DNA of 64,000 bases from JAVBJV01 sp031555315 (GTDB lineage Bacteria > Pseudomonadota > Alphaproteobacteria > Acetobacterales > Acetobacteraceae), in NCBI GenBank assembly GCA_031555315.1, contig JAVBUO010000011.1, forward strand, positions 62,001 through 126,000, written 5' to 3'. The translations under genes were made by a program, and so were the position numbers. The notes beneath the pieces were generated by a model. The model was not told the DNA's origin. It did not search any database and worked only from the letters and a program-made list of their open reading frames with translations. Position 1 is the stretch's first letter. Each line of letters begins with the position of its first letter. This document shows, in pieces, positions 42,766 to 51,819 of this stretch.

Positions 42766-43458
42766 ATGACCGTATCCTTCCCCGCCAAGGCCCTTGCGCC
42801 GCAGACGGACGAGGCGTTTGTACTCGCTCTTCCCAAAGGCCGCATTCTGCAGGAATGCACACCGCTGCTCGAACGCGCCGGGATCATCCCCGGCAGCGAT
42901 TTTTCGGACGAAAACAGCCGGCACCTGCGTTTTCCCACCAATCACCCGAACCTCGACATCGTGCGGGTGCGCTCGTTCGACGTGGCGACCTTCGTGGCGT
43001 TCGGCGCGGCGCAGATCGGCATCTGTGGCGCCGACGTGCTGATGGAATTCGATTACCCGGAAATCTACGCGCCGCTCGACCTGGGGATCGGCAAGTGCCG
43101 GATCAGCGTCGCCGAACCGGTCGCCACCGCCAATATGGACGACCCGGCCCGCTGGTCGCAGGTGCGGGTGGCCAGCAAATACCCGAACGTCACCCGCCGC
43201 CATTTCGCGGCTCGCGGTATTCAGGCCGAAACCGTGGAACTGAACGGCGCGATGGAACTGGCACCCAGCCTGGGGCTAAGCCGCCTGATCGTCGATCTGG
43301 TGCAAACCGGATCGACACTGAAGGCCAACGGGCTGGTCGAGACCGAGGTCATCGCCCACATCACCTCGCGCCTGATCGTCAACCGCGCCGCACTGAAAAC
43401 TCGCCCCGAGCAGATCGGCGCGTGGATCGAAACCTTCCGGACCGCGCTGGCGGTGTGA
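42766..43458 (+). CDS. hisG: ATP phosphoribosyltransferase, short form
   Basis: 230-aa first enzyme of histidine synthesis (ATP plus PRPP to phosphoribosyl-ATP). LALPKGRILQECTPLLERAG (residues 19-38), FGAAQIGICGADVLME and the PRPP-loop region IVDLVQTGSTLKANGL are diagnostic. The C-terminal regulatory domain of long HisG is absent, so this is the HisGS type that needs HisZ; no hisZ is in the window. hisD follows after 7 bases. Confidence 0.95.
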   Translation: MTVSFPAKALAPQTDEAFVLALPKGRILQECTPLLERAGIIPGSDFSDENSRHLRFPTNHPNLDIVRVRSFDVATFVAFGAAQIGICGADVLMEFDYPEIYAPLDLGIGKCRISVAEPVATANMDDPARWSQVRVASKYPNVTRRHFAARGIQAETVELNGAMELAPSLGLSRLIVDLVQTGSTLKANGLVETEVIAHITSRLIVNRAALKTRPEQIGAWIETFRTALAV

Positions 43459-43465
43459 CACAACG

Positions 43466-44767
<1,302 letters not shown>

Positions 44768-44868
44768 CTGGAAATCCTTGACCGAAGCGGGCCCGCGGCT
44801 CATGTTCCGCGCCGCAACCCGTTCGTTACCGCCGCCCCTGGCGGCGCGTGTTTTATGAAAGAGACTGG

Positions 44869-45087
44869 ATGTCTAAAGAAGACATGATCGAATTTTCGGG
44901 GACAGTCGTCGAGCTGCTCCCGAATGCCATGTTCCGCGTGAAGCTCGACAACGACCATCAGATTCTCGCGCACACCAGCGGTAAGATGCGCAAGAACCGC
45001 ATTCGCGTGCTGGCCGGCGACCGCGTCAACGTGGAAATGACCCCGTACGATCTGACCAAGGGTCGGATCACCTTCCGCTTCAAATAA
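44869..45087 (+). CDS. infA: translation initiation factor IF-1
   Basis: 72-aa S1/OB-fold protein that binds the ribosomal A site during initiation. MSKEDMIEFSGTVVELLPNA and KMRKNRIRVLAGDRVNVEMT are essentially invariant in the family. The ATG at 44869 gives the standard N-terminus. maf follows 3 bases after the stop. Confidence 0.98.
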   Translation: MSKEDMIEFSGTVVELLPNAMFRVKLDNDHQILAHTSGKMRKNRIRVLAGDRVNVEMTPYDLTKGRITFRFK

Positions 45088-45090
45088 GTC

Positions 45091-45681
45091 TTGGCGCCCG
45101 GACCTTCCGCGCGTCTGATTCTGGCGTCTGCCTCTCCGCGCAGACTGGAACTTCTCGCCCAGATCGGCATCGTCCCGGATGCCGTCGTGCCGGCCGAGAT
45201 CGACGAAACCCCGGCAAAAGCAGAAACACCGCGCCATCTGGCGGCGCGCCTGGCGCACACCAAGGCGCGCGTGGTGGCCACAGCACAGCCGGACGGCTTC
45301 GTGCTGGCCGCCGACACCGTCGTTGCCGTCGGGCGGCGCATCCTCGGTAAACCGCAGGACGAGGCCGAAGCGCGCCGCATGCTGACGCTGCTGTCGGGCC
45401 GGCGGCATTGCGTCTTCACCGGGCTGACGCTGATCGCGCCTGACGGACGGTCGGCCGAACGCTGCGTCGAGAGCGTCGTGGCATTCGCGCGCCTTTCCGC
45501 CCCGCAGATCGGCGCTTTCGTCGCCAGCGGCGAATGGCGCGGCAAGGCGGGTGGATACGCGATCCAGGGGCGCGCCGCCGCCTTCACCCGCTTCCTGTCG
45601 GGCAGCCATTCCAACGTGGTGGGGCTGCCGCTGTTCGAAACCGCGCAATGTCTGCGCGGCCTCGGGTATCCCGTGCCGTGA
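45091..45681 (+). CDS. maf: Maf-like nucleotide pyrophosphatase
   Basis: 196-aa Maf/Ham1-superfamily pyrophosphatase that cleans non-canonical nucleoside triphosphates. LILASASPRRLELLAQIG (residues 9-26) and VLAADTVVAVGRRILGKPQD carry the substrate-binding and catalytic residues; GEWRGKAGGYAIQG is the C-terminal motif. The start is the TTG at 45091, three bases after infA; no in-frame ATG is available. The stop overlaps the rng start (GTGA). Confidence 0.93.
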   Translation: MAPGPSARLILASASPRRLELLAQIGIVPDAVVPAEIDETPAKAETPRHLAARLAHTKARVVATAQPDGFVLAADTVVAVGRRILGKPQDEAEARRMLTLLSGRRHCVFTGLTLIAPDGRSAERCVESVVAFARLSAPQIGAFVASGEWRGKAGGYAIQGRAAAFTRFLSGSHSNVVGLPLFETAQCLRGLGYPVP

Positions 45682-46748
45682 CGGTGGAAATCCTTGCCGT
45701 GTCATCACCGGGCGAGGTCCGTATTCTGGCCTGCGACGCGCACGGCCCGATCGACGCCGCCGTCCACCGTCCCGCCCTGCGGTACCGGGCGGGCGAGATC
45801 TGGCGCGTGCGCATAACGGCGCTGATGCCCGCCATGGCCGGCGCCTTCGTGGACATGGGGAACGATGTCTCGGGCTTCCTGCCCGACAGCGCCGGCGCCA
45901 AGGGACGCACCGAGGGTGAAATCCTCGGCGTGCAGATCACCCGCGCCCCGCAGGGTGGCAAAGGGCCGCGGCTGGCCGCCGTAGCGGTTGCCGACGGCTC
46001 CACGGGGCTGGTGGCCGAGGCCCCGCACAAACTGACCGCCCTGGCCGCGCTGCACCCCCAGGCGCCGATCCGCGCAGCATCGCTGGAGCTGGTCGCCGCC
46101 TTTCATCCGGTCTTCGCGGCGCGCATCCGCCATGCACCGGACATCGCCGCCGCTTTCGAGAGCGATTTCGCCGCCCTGCTGGCCCCGGACGTGCCGTTAC
46201 CGAACGGCGGCCGGCTGCGCATCCACCCAACCCCCGCCCTGACGGCGATCGACACCGATATCGGTCCCGGCACTGCGGCGCGGCAGACCAAGCAGGCAGC
46301 GCAGCACGCCTTCAACCGCGCCATCATCCCCGCCCTCGCCCGCCAGATCAGGGCGCGCAACCTGTCCGGTGGCATCGTGGTCGATCTGGCCGGCATGCCG
46401 GCCCGTCAGCGCGCCGCCATGGCGCCCTTGCTGCACGCCGAACTGGCGAACGATCCGCTGCAACCGCGTCTGCTGGGTTTTACCGCCCTGGGATTTGCCG
46501 AGATCCTCCGCCCGAGGGCCGATGCTCCGCTGCACGAACTGTTCGCCCAGCCGCACGCCAGCGCCCTTGCCGCGCTGCGGGCCGCAATGCGCGAATCCTG
46601 CAGCACCGTATCGGTACCGCCGGCCGCCGCCTCGGCCCTGATCGCCGACACCGCCGCCCGCGCCGAATTTCAGCAGGCGACCGGAAAAACCCTGCACATC
46701 GACAGCAACCCGGATCTTGCGCCGGGACAATGGCTTCTGAGATCCTGA
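45678..46748 (+). CDS. rng: short ribonuclease E/G family protein
   Basis: 356-aa member of the RNase E/G family. Seen: S1-like domain with ALMPAMAGAFVDMGNDVSGF, the first metal-binding aspartate in GGIVVDLAGMP, and a second in ANDPLQPRLLGFTALGF. It is shorter than RNase G (about 490 aa) and lacks the zinc-link CPxC motif and C-terminal small domain, so tetramerisation of the E. coli kind is unlikely. The GTG start overlaps the maf stop. It is found in the maf-rng-yacG order, as is common in alphaproteobacteria. Endonuclease activity is inferred. Confidence 0.85.
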   Translation: MTVEILAVSSPGEVRILACDAHGPIDAAVHRPALRYRAGEIWRVRITALMPAMAGAFVDMGNDVSGFLPDSAGAKGRTEGEILGVQITRAPQGGKGPRLAAVAVADGSTGLVAEAPHKLTALAALHPQAPIRAASLELVAAFHPVFAARIRHAPDIAAAFESDFAALLAPDVPLPNGGRLRIHPTPALTAIDTDIGPGTAARQTKQAAQHAFNRAIIPALARQIRARNLSGGIVVDLAGMPARQRAAMAPLLHAELANDPLQPRLLGFTALGFAEILRPRADAPLHELFAQPHASALAALRAAMRESCSTVSVPPAAASALIADTAARAEFQQATGKTLHIDSNPDLAPGQWLLRS

Positions 46749-46751
46749 CGT

Positions 46752-46934
46752 ATGACCGGCCCCGCCCCCTGCCCGATCTGCCGCAAACCCGCGACTGCGG
46801 AATTCACCCCGTTCTGTTCCCGGCGCTGCGCCGACATCGATCTCGGCCGCTGGTTCACCGGCGAATACCGGATCGCGGCGATCGAGAGCGACCAGGACGA
46901 AGAAAATATGCCCCCTCCCGACAAGGGTGCTTGA
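46752..46934 (+). CDS. yacG: DNA gyrase inhibitor YacG
   Basis: 60-aa zinc-ribbon protein. CPICRKPATAEFTPFCSRRC gives the four zinc cysteines (residues 7, 10, 22 and 26), followed by ADIDLGRWFTGEYRI, the YacG core. It binds GyrB and blocks DNA binding in E. coli. Starts 3 bases after the rng stop and ends just before tRNA-Phe. Confidence 0.95.
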   Translation: MTGPAPCPICRKPATAEFTPFCSRRCADIDLGRWFTGEYRIAAIESDQDEENMPPPDKGA

Positions 46935-46976
46935 TCCCCCGGCGCGAGTGTCTTATACGCGCGCCTCTACCCCGGT

Positions 46977-47052
46977 GCCCAGATAGCTCAGTTGGTAGAG
47001 CATGCGACTGAAAATCGCAGTGTCGCTGGTTCGATTCCGGCTCTGGGCACCA
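46977..47052 (+). tRNA. tRNA-Phe (GAA)
   Basis: 76 nt with encoded CCA. Acceptor GCCCAGA/TCTGGGC, D-arm GCTC...GAGC, anticodon stem TGCGA/TCGCA with loop CTGAAAA (anticodon GAA), T-arm GCTGG-TTCGATT-CCGGC. A T-rich run (TTTTCTCTTTT) follows as a likely terminator. Confidence 0.98.
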
Positions 47053-47296
47053 TTTTCTCTTTTATTCCTGATTAAGACTTCGAAGGGGATTTTCTTCAGG
47101 GTCTTTGGATTTTGCAGTAAGCTCTTCTAAATTGGCGTAATTTTTCATCTGTTCTCTTTGTCATTCCGGCGCTCGGAATGAAAAAACACTCCGTAGATGA
47201 CTATTTGTGTGTGCTAGATTTCCCCACAAGCAGGTTTATTGTCGTGCGCAGCGCCCCCTGTTCAGCGCCTTGCGCAAGGGACGGAGAAAAAAACGC
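47053..47296. other. gap after tRNA-Phe
   Basis: No gene supported. A small hairpin TCATTCCG (47161-47168) / CGGAATGA (47174-47181) is followed by A6. The segment is AT-richer than its surroundings and probably holds the promoter of the next gene. Confidence 0.4.
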
Positions 47297-48067
47297 GTGC
47301 AGCCCGGTCCGGCATCACATCGACAGTGCTTTTTCCTGTACCTGCTGGCAGCCATCGGCTGCTGGAGCCTGTCCATACCCGCCATTGCCGCCGAGCCCGA
47401 CGCCTCGTGGAACATCCCCTTGGGGTTAGAGGATCTTGCCGACTATCTGCCCGAATATGCTCTGGGGCTGAGCCGCGGCGGTTCGACCAACTACGCCAAA
47501 GGCACCCAGAGAATATTTTTCTATACCACCGCCAGGGTGAGCCATTTCGCGAAAGACGGCAATTATACCGTCAGGCATGCCTATACGCCCTTGCGAAGCA
47601 TCGTGGTCTTCCATGTGGTCAGCGGCAATCTGCGCCGGCGAACAGGGCATGGCAACGCACCGCTGCCGACACGTGCGGATACGCCGATCACCATCGAACG
47701 CGCCAGGATCCTGCGGCAGCAGATCATGAATGACATACCGCTTCGTAACGGCGCCGAGTCCGAACTGCGCGGACAGATGTTGCTCCAGTACGGCGATATC
47801 CCCATCATGCGCTGTTACAGCGTTATCTATACACAAGCGGAACGCATGCTGAGTTCTCCGCGCGCCTATACGCTGGATTGTCTTGGTGCCATACACGGCT
47901 GGTTTTTCGAGACCCGCTTCACGACCCCGAGCGCCAACGGCAACCGCGATGAACGGGCCGAACTGTTCGCGCTGTTGTTCGCCAAGGAAATCGCCGCATC
48001 CCTGCTCTCCGTCCGGACAAGCAGCCTGTCGGTCGGGCCGATGCCCGAACAGCGGTCCGCACAATAA
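47297..48067 (+). CDS. secreted protein of unknown function
   Basis: About 256 aa. I prefer the GTG start at 47297 because GGAG lies 10 bases upstream and it gives a clean signal peptide (FFLYLLAAIGCWSLSIPAIA, cleavage before EPD). The frame is open from 47207, but that N-terminus is arginine-rich and unlike a signal. The mature protein (LEDLADYLPEYALGLSRGGS, ARILRQQIMNDIPLR, MRCYSVIYTQAERML) has no motif I recognise; two cysteines occur near the C-terminal third. Probably periplasmic or outer-membrane associated. Followed by a strong terminator, so a single-gene unit. Confidence 0.65.
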   Translation: MQPGPASHRQCFFLYLLAAIGCWSLSIPAIAAEPDASWNIPLGLEDLADYLPEYALGLSRGGSTNYAKGTQRIFFYTTARVSHFAKDGNYTVRHAYTPLRSIVVFHVVSGNLRRRTGHGNAPLPTRADTPITIERARILRQQIMNDIPLRNGAESELRGQMLLQYGDIPIMRCYSVIYTQAERMLSSPRAYTLDCLGAIHGWFFETRFTTPSANGNRDERAELFALLFAKEIAASLLSVRTSSLSVGPMPEQRSAQ

Positions 48068-48080
48068 GGCGGCAACGGAA

Positions 48081-48109
48081 AAACCCGCCGGAGCAACGCC
48101 GGCGGGTTT
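48081..48109. terminator. bidirectional terminator
   Basis: AAACCCGCCGG (48081-48091) and CCGGCGGGTTT (48099-48109) form a perfect 11-bp stem with a 7-base loop, between the secreted-protein gene and convergent serA. Confidence 0.9.
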
Positions 48110-48129
48110 CAATGCGAGTCAGCCTCGGG

Positions 48130-49716
48130 TCAGAAAGCCAGCGGTGCGGCCTGCACCACCAAGGGCAGCTTGCGCACGGTTTCGAGAACTTTTTCCGGCA
48201 CCGCTTCGTCCAGACTGACCAGGCAGATCGCATCGCCGCCCTGCGTCGCGCGGCCCAGATGGAACGTCGCAATGTTGATGCCCGCATCGGCCAGCACCAC
48301 ACCGAACTTGCCGATAAAACCGGGCTTGTCCTGGTTCGTCACATACAGCATGTGGCGCGCGAAATCGGCCTCCACCGGAATGCCCTTGATATCGACCAGA
48401 CGCGGCTTGCTGCCCGCGAACAGCGTGCCGGCCACCCAGCGCGTGTCCTTGTCGGTCGTCACCGAGACCCGCACCAGGGTCTGATACTCACTGGCGCGAT
48501 CGTGGACGACCTCGGCAACCTCGATCCCGTGTTCACGCGCCGCGGCCGGCGCGCTGACCATGTTCACGCCTTCCATCATCGGGCCGAGCAACCCGGCCAA
48601 CGCCGCCGATGTCAGCGGTTTGTGATTTACGCCCGCCGCATGCCCTTCGTACTCGATCGTCACGCGCCGGATCGCCCCCTCGCGCGCCACGGTCAGCTGC
48701 CCGGCAAACGAACCGAGCAGACGGCACAGTTCCATATACGGCTTCAGGCGCGGTGCATCTTCGGCGCTAACCGACGGCATGTTGATCGCGTTGGTCACCG
48801 CCCCGGTCAGCAGGAAGTCGCTCATCTGTTCGGCGACCTGCAGCGCGACGTTCTCCTGCGCTTCAGTGGTCGAGGCGCCCAGATGCGGCGTGCAGACGAC
48901 GTTTTCCAACGCGAACAACGGCGATTCCTTGGCCGGTTCGGTTGCGAACACGTCGAGCGCCGCCCCCGCCACATGGCCCGACTTGATGGCTTCCGCCAGC
49001 GCCGCTTCGTCCACCAGGCCGCCGCGCGCGCAATTGATGATCCGCACCCCCTTCTTCATCGCGGCGATCGCCTGCGCCGACAGTACGTTGCGGGTGGAAT
49101 CGGTCAGCGGCGTGTGCAGGGTGATGAAGTCGGCACGATGCAGCAGGTCTTCCAGCTCGACCTTCTCGACGCCGAGTTCCAGCGCGCGCTTTTCCGACAG
49201 GAACGGATCGTACGCGACGACTTTCATGTTCAGCCCGACGGCGCGGTCGGCGACGATCGAACCGATATTGCCGCACCCGATCAGCCCCAGCGTCTTGCCG
49301 GTCAGTTCCACGCCCATGAAGCGGTTCTTTTCCCACTTCCCGGCCTTGGTCGAAACCGACGCCTCGGGGATCTGGCGCGCCAGCGCGAACATCATCGCGA
49401 TCGCGTGTTCCGCCGTGGTGATCGCGTTGCCGTACGGCGTGTTCATCACCACCACGCCCTTCGACGTCGCAGCTTTGACGTCGACATTGTCGACGCCGAT
49501 GCCCGCACGCCCCACCACCTTCAAATTGGGTGCGACGTCGAGCACTTCCTGCGTCACCTTGGTGGCCGAGCGGATCGCCAGGCCGTCGTACTGGCCGATG
49601 ATCTCGCGCAGCTCGGCGGGCGTCAGGCCCGTCTTCACGTCCACATCCAGGCCGCGGTCCTTGAAGATCGCCACGGCCGCCGGGGACAGTTTGTCGGAAA
49701 TAAGAACCTTGGCCAT
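48130..49716 (-). CDS. serA: D-3-phosphoglycerate dehydrogenase
   Basis: 528-aa first enzyme of serine synthesis. NAD motif LGLIGCGNIGSIVADRAV (about residues 143-160); catalytic Arg in NCARGGLVDE, Glu in LDVFATEPA and His in TPHLGASTTEAQ. The long form has an intervening domain (about 310-450) and a C-terminal ACT domain (YVTNQDKPGFIGKFGVVLAD) for regulation, the type common in alphaproteobacteria and actinobacteria. It begins 5 bases after serC, one operon. Confidence 0.97.
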   Translation of the reverse strand: MAKVLISDKLSPAAVAIFKDRGLDVDVKTGLTPAELREIIGQYDGLAIRSATKVTQEVLDVAPNLKVVGRAGIGVDNVDVKAATSKGVVVMNTPYGNAITTAEHAIAMMFALARQIPEASVSTKAGKWEKNRFMGVELTGKTLGLIGCGNIGSIVADRAVGLNMKVVAYDPFLSEKRALELGVEKVELEDLLHRADFITLHTPLTDSTRNVLSAQAIAAMKKGVRIINCARGGLVDEAALAEAIKSGHVAGAALDVFATEPAKESPLFALENVVCTPHLGASTTEAQENVALQVAEQMSDFLLTGAVTNAINMPSVSAEDAPRLKPYMELCRLLGSFAGQLTVAREGAIRRVTIEYEGHAAGVNHKPLTSAALAGLLGPMMEGVNMVSAPAAAREHGIEVAEVVHDRASEYQTLVRVSVTTDKDTRWVAGTLFAGSKPRLVDIKGIPVEADFARHMLYVTNQDKPGFIGKFGVVLADAGINIATFHLGRATQGGDAICLVSLDEAVPEKVLETVRKLPLVVQAAPLAF

Positions 49717-49721
49717 TGCGA

Positions 49722-50900
49722 TTACTCCGCCGCCTGCGTTTTGAAAGAGTCAGCCACCGTATCCGCCGCCCAGTCGAGCCATGGCAGCAGCGCCGCGATG
49801 TCGGCGTTTTCCACCGTCGCCCCGGCCCACACGCGCAGGCCCGGAGGGGCATCGCGATAGCCGCCGATATCCAGCGCCACGCCTTCCTTTTCCAGCGCAC
49901 TGGCAATCTGCTTCGCCGCCTTCGCCTGCCCTTCGGCATCCAGCGCCGCAAACCACGGCGCGGTGATCGACAGGCAGATCGATGTGCACGAACGCACGGC
50001 GGGGTCTTTGGCCAGGAATGCGTAGTTCGGCGTCTTCGCCTCCCACGCCGCCACGGTCTTCAGGTTGCCTTCGGCGCGTGCGATCAGCGCCTTCAGCCCA
50101 CCGGCCTGTTCGGCCCAGCGCAGCCCGTCCAGCGCATCCACCACGCACAGCATCGACGGCGTGTTGATGGTCTCGCCCTTGAAGATCCCCTCGCTGAGTT
50201 TGCCGCCGCTGGTCATGCGGAACACCTTCGGCAACGGCCAGGCGGGTTTGTGGGTCAGCAGGCGTTCCACGGCGCGCGGCGACAGCGCGATCATGCCGTG
50301 CGCGGCTTCACCCCCCAGCACTTTCTGCCATGACCAGGTGACGACATCGAGCTTGTCCCACGCCAGATCCATCGCAAAGGCGGCCGACGTCGCATCGCAG
50401 ATCGCCAGCCCTTCGCGGTCGGCGGCGATCCAATCACCGTTCGGTACACGCACGCCGCTGGTCGTGCCGTTCCAGGTGAACACCACGTCGTGACTCCAGT
50501 CGACCTGCGCAAGGTCCGGCAACGCGCCGTACGGTGCCTTCAGCAGGCGGGCATCGAGCTTGAGCTGCTTGGTGATATCGGTGGCCCAGCCTTCGCCGAA
50601 GGATTCGAACACCAGCACATCGACCGGGCGCGCCCCGAGCAGCGACCACAGCGCCATTTCCACCGCCCCGGTGTCGGAGGCGGGCACGATGCCCAGCTTC
50701 CAGTCGGCCGGCATGCCGAGCACGGCCTTCGAGCGTTCGATGACCTCGGCCAGTTGCGCCTTCAGCGGCCCGGCGCGGTGGCTGCGGCCCAGAATGGCGC
50801 CTGACAGCGCTTCAAGCGTCCAACCCGGACGTTTCGCGCAGGGACCAGATGAAAAATGTGGATTTTGCGGGCGTGTGCCCGGCTTCGTGGCAGTCGCCAT
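49722..50900 (-). CDS. serC: phosphoserine aminotransferase
   Basis: 392-aa PLP enzyme for the second step of serine synthesis. It is of the alphaproteobacterial type: NPHFSSGPCAKRPGWTLEAL at the N-terminus, then GRSHRAGPLKAQLAEVI. PLP lysine in TWSWQKVLGGEAAHG (about residue 200). The start at 50900 has AAGGGAG upstream. That ribosome site is part of a predicted RNA stem (50911-50959), so translation may be controlled by the leader. Confidence 0.95.
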   Translation of the reverse strand: MATATKPGTRPQNPHFSSGPCAKRPGWTLEALSGAILGRSHRAGPLKAQLAEVIERSKAVLGMPADWKLGIVPASDTGAVEMALWSLLGARPVDVLVFESFGEGWATDITKQLKLDARLLKAPYGALPDLAQVDWSHDVVFTWNGTTSGVRVPNGDWIAADREGLAICDATSAAFAMDLAWDKLDVVTWSWQKVLGGEAAHGMIALSPRAVERLLTHKPAWPLPKVFRMTSGGKLSEGIFKGETINTPSMLCVVDALDGLRWAEQAGGLKALIARAEGNLKTVAAWEAKTPNYAFLAKDPAVRSCTSICLSITAPWFAALDAEGQAKAAKQIASALEKEGVALDIGGYRDAPPGLRVWAGATVENADIAALLPWLDWAADTVADSFKTQAAE

Positions 50901-50910
50901 GAATGCGCTC

Positions 50911-50959
50911 CCTTGCAGAAGACTAGCGCCCCGGTGGGGGGGCGTGACCCGTTGCAAGG
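50911..50959 (-). ncRNA. serC leader RNA element (candidate serC motif)
   Basis: On the minus strand, CCTTGCA (50959-50953) pairs with TGCAAGG (50917-50911), and inside it CGCCCC (50944-50939) pairs with GGGGCG (50932-50927) around CCCACC. The outer stem takes in the AAGG of the serC ribosome site, so folding should hide it. Position directly before serC-serA in an alphaproteobacterium fits the known serC RNA motif; I have not matched it to the published consensus. Confidence 0.65.
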
Positions 50960-50994
50960 CATACGCTGTAGCCATCCGCCGATCAAGCGGAATA

Positions 50995-51819
50995 TTATTT
51001 CAGGGTAGAAATTCGTTCCTGACTAACTGTTATCGCATGGTTCAACGGTCCACACCCCTGTCCGAATCCGGGTGCGGCTTCGATCGCCGCGTGCACGTAG
51101 GCACGCGCGCGGCGCACCGCGTCCACCAGCGTCATCTTCTGCGCCAGGCCTGCGGCAATCGCACTGGCCAGCGTGCAGCCGGTTCCATGCACATGCCTTG
51201 TCTGGATGCGCGGTGATTCGAATCGCACGAACCCTTCCGGTGTGGCCAGGATATCCGTCACGACGTCCGTATCCAGATGCCCGCCCTTCAGCAGTACGGC
51301 GCTCCCTCCCAAGGTCAACAGCATCCCGGCGGCATGCTGCATGTCGTCGAGATCCTGGATCGTCATACCGGACAGCGCTTCGGCTTCGGGTATGTTCGGC
51401 GTGATGACCGTCGCCAGGAATGACAAGCGGTGCTTGAACGTATCGAGTGCCGTTTCCGCCAGCAGCACATGGCCGCCCTTGGCGATCATCACCGGGTCCA
51501 GCACCAGCGGAACGCCGCGCGCTTTTTCTTCGAGCACGTCGGCCACCAGATCGATCGTGGCGGCGTCCGCCAGCATCCCGGTCTTGACCGCATCGACACC
51601 GATATCGTCGAGCACCAGTTCCATCTGCTGGCGCAGGAACGGTAGCGGTGTGGGGTGAACACCGAACACGCCACGCGTGTTCTGCGCGGTCAGTGCCGTG
51701 ATCGCCGTGGCGGCATATCCGCCCAGCGCCGTCACCGTCTTGGTATCGGCCTGAATGCCGGCGCCACCGCCGGAATCGGACCCCGCCACAACCAGCACAC
51801 GTCCCGTCATCTGCATCAT
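50995..51819 (-). CDS. thiD: hydroxymethylpyrimidine/phosphomethylpyrimidine kinase
   Basis: 274-aa ribokinase-fold enzyme that phosphorylates HMP and HMP-P in thiamine synthesis. VLVVAGSDSGGGAGIQADTK (about residues 8-27), VLDPVMIAKGGHVLL, TPNIPEAEALSG and the anion-hole HVHGTGCTLASAIAAGLAQ are diagnostic. The ATG at 51819 shares a base with the glmM stop (TGATG), so it is coupled to glmM. Confidence 0.95.
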   Translation of the reverse strand: MMQMTGRVLVVAGSDSGGGAGIQADTKTVTALGGYAATAITALTAQNTRGVFGVHPTPLPFLRQQMELVLDDIGVDAVKTGMLADAATIDLVADVLEEKARGVPLVLDPVMIAKGGHVLLAETALDTFKHRLSFLATVITPNIPEAEALSGMTIQDLDDMQHAAGMLLTLGGSAVLLKGGHLDTDVVTDILATPEGFVRFESPRIQTRHVHGTGCTLASAIAAGLAQKMTLVDAVRRARAYVHAAIEAAPGFGQGCGPLNHAITVSQERISTLK

